This document shows positions 60,131 to 64,000 of a stretch of 64,000 nt of DNA, piece after piece; the first letter of the stretch is position 1; each line of letters starts with the position of its first letter. Both the position numbers and the translations under genes were made by a program. The notes beneath the pieces are model-generated. The model ran no database searches. It saw only the letters and a list, made by a program, of their open reading frames with translations, and was not told the DNA's origin. Source of the DNA: Curtobacterium sp. MMLR14_010 (lineage in GTDB: Bacteria > Actinomycetota > Actinomycetes > Actinomycetales > Microbacteriaceae); assembly GCF_001865015.1 (NCBI RefSeq), contig NZ_MJGV01000023.1:1-64000 (forward strand), read 5' to 3'.

Positions 60131-61648
60131 GTGACGACCGTCACGCCCGCACCGGCTCCGGTGCACACCAGCCCCACTGTCCTGTCCGCGCTGAAGAGCC
60201 CGCGCCTGCTGACCCGCGAGGCCCTCGCCGGCCTCGTCGTCGCCCTGGCGCTCATCCCCGAAGCGATCTCGTTCTCGATCATCGCCGGCGTCGACCCCCG
60301 CGTCGGGTTGTTCTCAGCGTTCGTGATGGCCGTCGTCATCTCGATCGTCGGCGGCCGTGCCGCGATGATCTCCGGCGCGACCGGCGCCATCGCCCTCGTC
60401 GTCGCCCCGGTCATGAAGGACCACGGCCTCGACTACCTGATCGCCACCGTCCTGCTCGGCGGAGTGTTCCAGCTCATCCTCGGCGGGCTCGGAGCTGCGA
60501 AGCTCATGCGCTTCGTGCCCAGGTCGGTGATGGTGGGGTTCGTCAACGCTCTCGCGATCCTGATCTTCACCGCCCAGCTGCCGAACATCATCGGCGTCGA
60601 CTGGCTCGTCTGGCCGATCACCATCGTCGGCATCGCGATCATCGTGCTCCTGCCCCGCCTCACCAAGGCGATCCCCGCACCGCTGGTCGCGATCGTCGCG
60701 CTCACCCTGGTGACCGTGTTCGCGTCCATCGCGATCCCCACCGTCGGTGACGAGGGCAAGCTCCCCGACAGCCTGCCGACGCTGTTCATCCCGAACATCC
60801 CGCTGAACCTCGAGACGCTGACGATCATCGCCCCCTATGCACTCGCCATGGCACTCGTCGGGCTCCTCGAGTCCCTGATGACGGCGAAGCTCGTCGACGA
60901 GGTCACCGACACCGGCTCCCGCAAGACCCGCGAAGCCCTCGGGCAGGGCATCGCGAACATCTGCTCCGGGTTCATGGGCGGGATGGGTGGCTGCGCGATG
61001 ATCGGCCAGACGATGATCAACGTGAAGGCCTCCGGTGCCCGCACCCGCATCTCCACCTTCCTCTCCGGTGTGTTCCTGCTGGTCCTCGTCGTCGGGCTCG
61101 GCGACGTGGTCGCGATCATCCCGATGGCCGCCCTCGTCGCCGTCATGGTGATGGTCTCCGTCGGCACCTTCGACTGGCACAGCATCAAGCCCTCCACCCT
61201 CAAGCGGATGCCCGTCGGGGAGACCATCGTCATGGTGCTCACCGTGGTCATCGTCGTCGCGACCGACAACCTCGCCATCGGCGTGATCATCGGTGTCATC
61301 GCCGCGATGATCGTCTTCGCCCGCCGGGTCTCGCACTTCACCTCCGTGACCCGCAGCCTGGAGACCACCGACGCCGGCGAGCAGCACGCGCTCTACACCG
61401 TCGAGGGCGAGCTCTTCTTCGCCTCGAGCAATGACCTCACCACCCAGTTCGACTACGTCGACGACCCCGAGCTCGTCGTCATCGACATGACCCGTTCCCA
61501 TGTCTGGGACGCCTCGACCGTCGCCGCCCTCGACGCAATCGAGACGAAGTACCACGTACACGGCAAGCGAGTCGACATCCGCGGGATGAACGACGCCAGC
61601 CAGGCGTTCCACGGCCGGCTCGCCGGGAACCTCGGCGCCGGTCACTGA
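60131..61648 (+). CDS. SulP-family anion transporter with STAS domain
   Basis: A 505-residue transporter: the SulP core (about residues 1-390) begins with LTREALAGLVVALALIPEAISFSIIAGVDPRVGLF and includes GGMGGCAMIGQTMINVKASGARTRIST, and a STAS domain closes the protein (LVVIDMTRSHVWDASTVAALDAI). SulP proteins move sulfate, bicarbonate or carboxylates. It has a GTG start with GGAG five bases upstream. Within an arsenic island it may supply sulfate for thiol synthesis; that is inference. Confidence 0.92.
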   Translation: MTTVTPAPAPVHTSPTVLSALKSPRLLTREALAGLVVALALIPEAISFSIIAGVDPRVGLFSAFVMAVVISIVGGRAAMISGATGAIALVVAPVMKDHGLDYLIATVLLGGVFQLILGGLGAAKLMRFVPRSVMVGFVNALAILIFTAQLPNIIGVDWLVWPITIVGIAIIVLLPRLTKAIPAPLVAIVALTLVTVFASIAIPTVGDEGKLPDSLPTLFIPNIPLNLETLTIIAPYALAMALVGLLESLMTAKLVDEVTDTGSRKTREALGQGIANICSGFMGGMGGCAMIGQTMINVKASGARTRISTFLSGVFLLVLVVGLGDVVAIIPMAALVAVMVMVSVGTFDWHSIKPSTLKRMPVGETIVMVLTVVIVVATDNLAIGVIIGVIAAMIVFARRVSHFTSVTRSLETTDAGEQHALYTVEGELFFASSNDLTTQFDYVDDPELVVIDMTRSHVWDASTVAALDAIETKYHVHGKRVDIRGMNDASQAFHGRLAGNLGAGH

Positions 61649-61795
61649 GCCATCCCCCTCTGCCCGACCTCACCAGAGGTACCGAGTGAACGGGCGGAGC
61701 AGCGGGGCCGGAATCTGATTCGTCGACCCCGCGGCGCGTGCCGCTCAGTCGTCCTGACCGCAGCCGCCACCCACGACCGTCAGCGGAGGACCGAC

Positions 61796-61984
61796 ATGAC
61801 CGGCAAGCCGACCATCTACGACGTCGCTGCCGCGGCGCACGTTTCCCATCAGACCCTGTCTCGCGTCCTCAACGGAAGCGACCGGGTGCGCCCATCGACG
61901 CGGAAACAGGTCGAGGCGGCGATCACCGCACTGCAGTACCAACGCGACGACCATGCAGCCGCTCTCGGTCGACGGCGCAGAACC
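61796..61984 (+). pseudogene. Truncated lacI-family gene (helix-turn-helix only)
   Basis: The frame opens with MTGKPTIYDVAAAAHVSHQT, then LSRVLNGSDRVRPSTRKQVEAAI, a normal LacI helix-turn-helix, and reaches the start of the hinge (AAALGRRRR). LacI similarity then ends and the effector domain is missing. The same frame remains open without LacI homology and eventually joins the PanE fragment. The gene is a remnant cut at the island's right end. Confidence 0.8.
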
Positions 61985-62317
61985 GCGCCAAGCTCGGTCC
62001 CCGGAGCTACAGGCCGCACCGCCGAGCAGTCCGGCGGACAGGTCTTGCCGAGTTCCGCACCCTGGGCGAGGCGCTTCCTGCGTTCACAGTGCGCAACCAA
62101 TCGACCCTCGGGTCGGTTCTCCTGTGCCCAAGAGTCGGGCCGCGACCCGCGGAACAGGGCACCTGGTCCCTGCCCCCACTGCCTGTGCGGTCGGCTTCGC
62201 CCTCGCGGTGCTCTTCATCGCGATCGCGATCCGACACGCGTGGCTGATCCTGAACGACCAGGCTGCGCGTCGCGTCGCTCGGGTGCAGCGGGCTGGAGCT
62301 CTTCGCGAGACGTTGAT
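61985..62317. other. Unexplained scrambled segment
   Basis: This stretch of 333 bases lies between the lacI remnant and the PanE remnant. No complete gene is visible. One plus-strand frame (about 62123-62310) encodes a hydrophobic helix (VGFALAVLFIAIAIRHAWLI) followed by Arg-rich residues, which may be a fragment of a small membrane protein. Probably decayed sequence from past rearrangement. Confidence 0.4.
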
Positions 62318-62479
62318 CCTCGACGGCTTCCGGACGCGGACCGCGTCGCCGGGCTCCCCCTCGGGTGGGACGCCAGGAACGGCGTCGTGCAGCGCCGTGC
62401 TCGAGCGCACGGGATCCCGACGCCGGTGTCCGACGTCGTCGTGCCGCTCCTGGCGGCGGCGAGCGACGGGCCCGGGTGA
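62318..62479 (+). pseudogene. Degenerate copy of the PanE-like gene 3' end
   Basis: After a short match (tcctcgacggcttcc) a deletion of roughly 40 bp follows relative to the intact gene at 51104-51985; then 62336-62479 matches its last 144 bp at about 92% identity and ends at the same TGA. The last 48 codons keep the frame with only three amino acid differences. It marks the right boundary of the arsenic island. Confidence 0.9.
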
Positions 62480-62512
62480 CGACGCTGGCTGTCAAGCCCG
62501 GGATCCCGGTCG

Positions 62513-63178
62513 TCAGCGACCAGCGGCGTCGAACCCGCGCTCCCACCGTTCCAGCCACGGCAGGACCGCGGTCAGGTCGTCCGTGTCGAGGGCGTCCGTG
62601 GCCCCGGCGCGGGCCGCGTCACCGGCGTTCAACGCGAGCGAGACCGGGACGGCGTCGAAGAGCGGGAGGTCCGAGCGGCTGTCCCCGACGGCGCAGCACC
62701 GGTCCGCGGTCAGCCCACGAGCGGCGGCGAGCGCGAGTGCCCGGTCCCGTTTGTCGTGCTCGTCGAAGTGCTCGGCGACGGTGCCGTCGTACACGCCGTC
62801 CGTCAGCCCGACGCGTGGTCCGCCGTTCGCCGTGACGCCGAACCGTCCGGCGAGCGCCGCGCTGACCGGCTGCCAGGCGAGGGACGCGAGGACCGGCTCG
62901 ACGTCGTGCTCGCGGCACCACGCGACGACGGCGTCGACCCCGGCGATGACGGGCAGGTCCTCGAGCCACCGGTCGACCGTCGCCGGGGTGGTCCCCCGCC
63001 AGCCCCTGGCGTCGACCTCGCTGACCTGCTGGTTGGACAGCGCACCGCTGGCGTACCGCGCTTCGGCCAGGTCGAGTTCGCGCTGGTGCCCGAGCCGTGC
63101 CGCGAGGAAGCTGCTGCTGGAGCCCGACGGGACGAGCGTGCCGTCGATGTCGAGGAACACGACGCCGCGCGGCGTCAC
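62513..63178 (-). CDS. HAD-family phosphatase (SerB-like), gene 1
   Basis: A 221-residue HAD hydrolase with motif I VFLDIDGTLVPSG (about residues 7-19), motif III/IV CCAVGDSRSDLPLFDAV and a cap region after motif I. The pattern is that of HAD-IB/phosphoserine-phosphatase-like enzymes that act on small phosphate esters. Its GTG overlaps the stop of a second HAD gene. The stop lies 34 bp from the PanE remnant, so it was probably the neighbour of the PanE-like gene before the island entered. Confidence 0.88.
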   Translation of the reverse strand: MTPRGVVFLDIDGTLVPSGSSSSFLAARLGHQRELDLAEARYASGALSNQQVSEVDARGWRGTTPATVDRWLEDLPVIAGVDAVVAWCREHDVEPVLASLAWQPVSAALAGRFGVTANGGPRVGLTDGVYDGTVAEHFDEHDKRDRALALAAARGLTADRCCAVGDSRSDLPLFDAVPVSLALNAGDAARAGATDALDTDDLTAVLPWLERWERGFDAAGR

Positions 63179-63873
63179 GCGGGGCGACCGGTTCGACGCG
63201 GGTCGAGCACGGGCCAGCCGGACGCCCGGGCGTGGGCGGCGAGCTGCCGGTCCGGGTTCACCACGACGGGGTGGCCGACGAGGGAGAGCAGCGGGATGTC
63301 GTGCCGGGAGTCCGAGTACGCCCAGCAGCCCGCGGGGTCGGCGCCTGTCCGCTCGAGCAGCCGTCGTGCCGCGGCCGCCTTGTGCGCACCGTGCAGGAAC
63401 TCACCGTCGGGGCGTCCGGTGTAGATGCCGTCGTGCACCTCGAGTCCGCTGGCGATCGCGCCGGTGAGACCGAGGCGCTCGGCGATGACCTCGGCGAGGA
63501 ACGCCGGTGACGCGGTCACGAGCCACACCTGGTGCCCCTGCTCCACGTGGTCCCGCGCCACACGCGCCATCTCCGGCCAGACGGCGGCCTCGGTGTGGCG
63601 GTCGTAGACGTGGTCGGCCAGTCGCGCCATGTCGGCGACCGGGACCCCCGTCAGCACCTCGAGCCCGCGGAGGCGCGCGGAGGCGAGGTGCCGGTCGTTC
63701 TCGCCGCGGACCTTGAACCGGGCCTGCTTCCACACGGCGCCGACGATGTCCCGCACCGTGATGAGTCCGGCGGCCCGCAGCCCCCGCACGAGGTGGAACG
63801 CGCTCGCGCCGTGGATGAGCGTGTTGTCGACGTCGAAGAACGCAATGACCGAGGTGCTCGCCTGCTCGTCCAT
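63175..63873 (-). CDS. HAD-IB family phosphatase, gene 2
   Basis: A 232-residue HAD-IB hydrolase with motif I AFFDVDNTLIHGASAFHL, motif II WLVTASP and motif IV CWAYSDSRHDIPLLSLVG. The layout resembles SerB-type and lysophosphatidate-phosphatase-like enzymes. It is translationally coupled to the next HAD gene (overlap at 63175-63178). The remaining 127 bases of the window upstream carry no supported gene; a possible ATG at 63992 is too close to the edge to judge. Confidence 0.9.
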   Translation of the reverse strand: MDEQASTSVIAFFDVDNTLIHGASAFHLVRGLRAAGLITVRDIVGAVWKQARFKVRGENDRHLASARLRGLEVLTGVPVADMARLADHVYDRHTEAAVWPEMARVARDHVEQGHQVWLVTASPAFLAEVIAERLGLTGAIASGLEVHDGIYTGRPDGEFLHGAHKAAAARRLLERTGADPAGCWAYSDSRHDIPLLSLVGHPVVVNPDRQLAAHARASGWPVLDPRRTGRPA

Positions 63874-64000
63874 GATCGGGCCAGGCTACGCGAACCACCG
63901 CGGCCGGCCCGGGTGCCGCGGGGCCGGTGGTGGCGACCTCAGTGCGATCACGGGCGCGAGGCCTCGGCGTCGGCACCGAGACTGCCGGGCGATGGACACG

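Larger units (their letters stand above)
51986..62335. mobile_element. Arsenic-resistance genomic island bounded by a direct repeat
   Basis: Between the two copies of the PanE 3' end lie only arsenic and associated genes, the reverse of the flanking context (phosphonate operon on the left, HAD phosphatases on the right). The right side carries a truncated lacI and unrecognised scrambled sequence. No integrase, transposase or tRNA target is seen, so the route of entry is unknown; homologous recombination or a decayed element are possible. Confidence 0.7.

Noticed and set aside
51986-62335. An integrative element with its own integrase
   Set aside because: No integrase, recombinase, relaxase or transposase frame was found in the island, and the repeat arms lie in a protein gene rather than a tRNA.
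61953-63467. A 504-residue plus-strand frame across the island edge and the HAD genes
   Set aside because: It runs antisense through two clear HAD phosphatases and crosses the PanE remnant in the wrong frame.

Overview
This 64 kb window is very GC-rich, with strong G/C bias at third codon positions, many GTG starts, 1-4 bp gene overlaps (ATGA/GTGA coupling) and actinobacterial-type hairpins without T-runs. Gene content (CUT1 sugar ABC systems, mycothiol-type ArsC, DUF1345/DUF1684/DUF4166 proteins) suggests a Microbacteriaceae member such as Curtobacterium. That is an inference, because there is no rRNA or other phylogenetic marker. I saw no tRNA, rRNA, CRISPR array, integrase or complete insertion sequence.

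Layout. (1) 0.3-8.2 kb: a minus-strand operon of HisD-like dehydrogenase, CUT1 sugar ABC transporter (binding protein and two permeases), nitrilase-family amidase and GH13 alpha-glucosidase, with a divergent LysR regulator. (2) 8.4-12.1 kb: a DUF1345 membrane protein and two zinc alcohol dehydrogenases with small membrane and leader ORFs. A diverged direct repeat of about 150 bp lies on each side of this block. (3) 12.5-17.5 kb: a complete peptide/nickel-type ABC importer. (4) 17.6-22.3 kb: DUF1684, DUF4166 and SRPBCC proteins, a TetR/SDR divergent pair sharing a large nested palindrome, and an SPFH protein. (5) 22.4-36.2 kb: a catabolic region with two dehydrogenases, three MFS carriers, two COG3618-type lactonases, a homoserine-dehydrogenase/SAF oxidoreductase, a DUF1537 four-carbon acid-sugar kinase and a class II aldolase, plus LacI and DeoR regulators. 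(6) 36.3-38.7 kb: an ArsB/NhaD-type antiporter coupled to a CBS-domain protein, and a DoxX-like protein.

(7) 38.7-52.0 kb: a complete phosphonate (C-P lyase) system. It holds phnD, phnC, a fused double PhnE permease and a hexapeptide acetyltransferase, then a GntR regulator (PhnF), then phnGHIJKL, DUF1045, phnM, phnN and a translationally coupled PanE-like dehydrogenase. Near-identical operators lie in front of both phn transcription units. (8) 52.0-62.3 kb: an arsenic-resistance island with an MFS carrier, two LMW-phosphatase ArsC-type proteins, a flavoprotein with a Cys-rich tail, an arsenite permease, a CoA-disulfide-reductase-like enzyme, ArsR, two MerR regulators and a SulP permease. It ends in a truncated lacI and a degenerate second copy of the PanE-like gene's 3' end. 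The two PanE ends form a 144-bp direct repeat of about 92% identity around the island. (9) 62.5-63.9 kb: two overlapping HAD phosphatases.

The window therefore combines sugar, acid-sugar and phosphonate scavenging with acquired arsenic resistance, as would suit a plant- or soil-associated organism. The most interesting points are the repeat-bounded arsenic island, the non-canonical C-P lyase operon (no PhnP seen, but DUF1045 and a PanE-like enzyme present), the acid-sugar locus with four 10-bp-phased TTCA-type repeats, and the HisD/nitrilase/GH13 locus.
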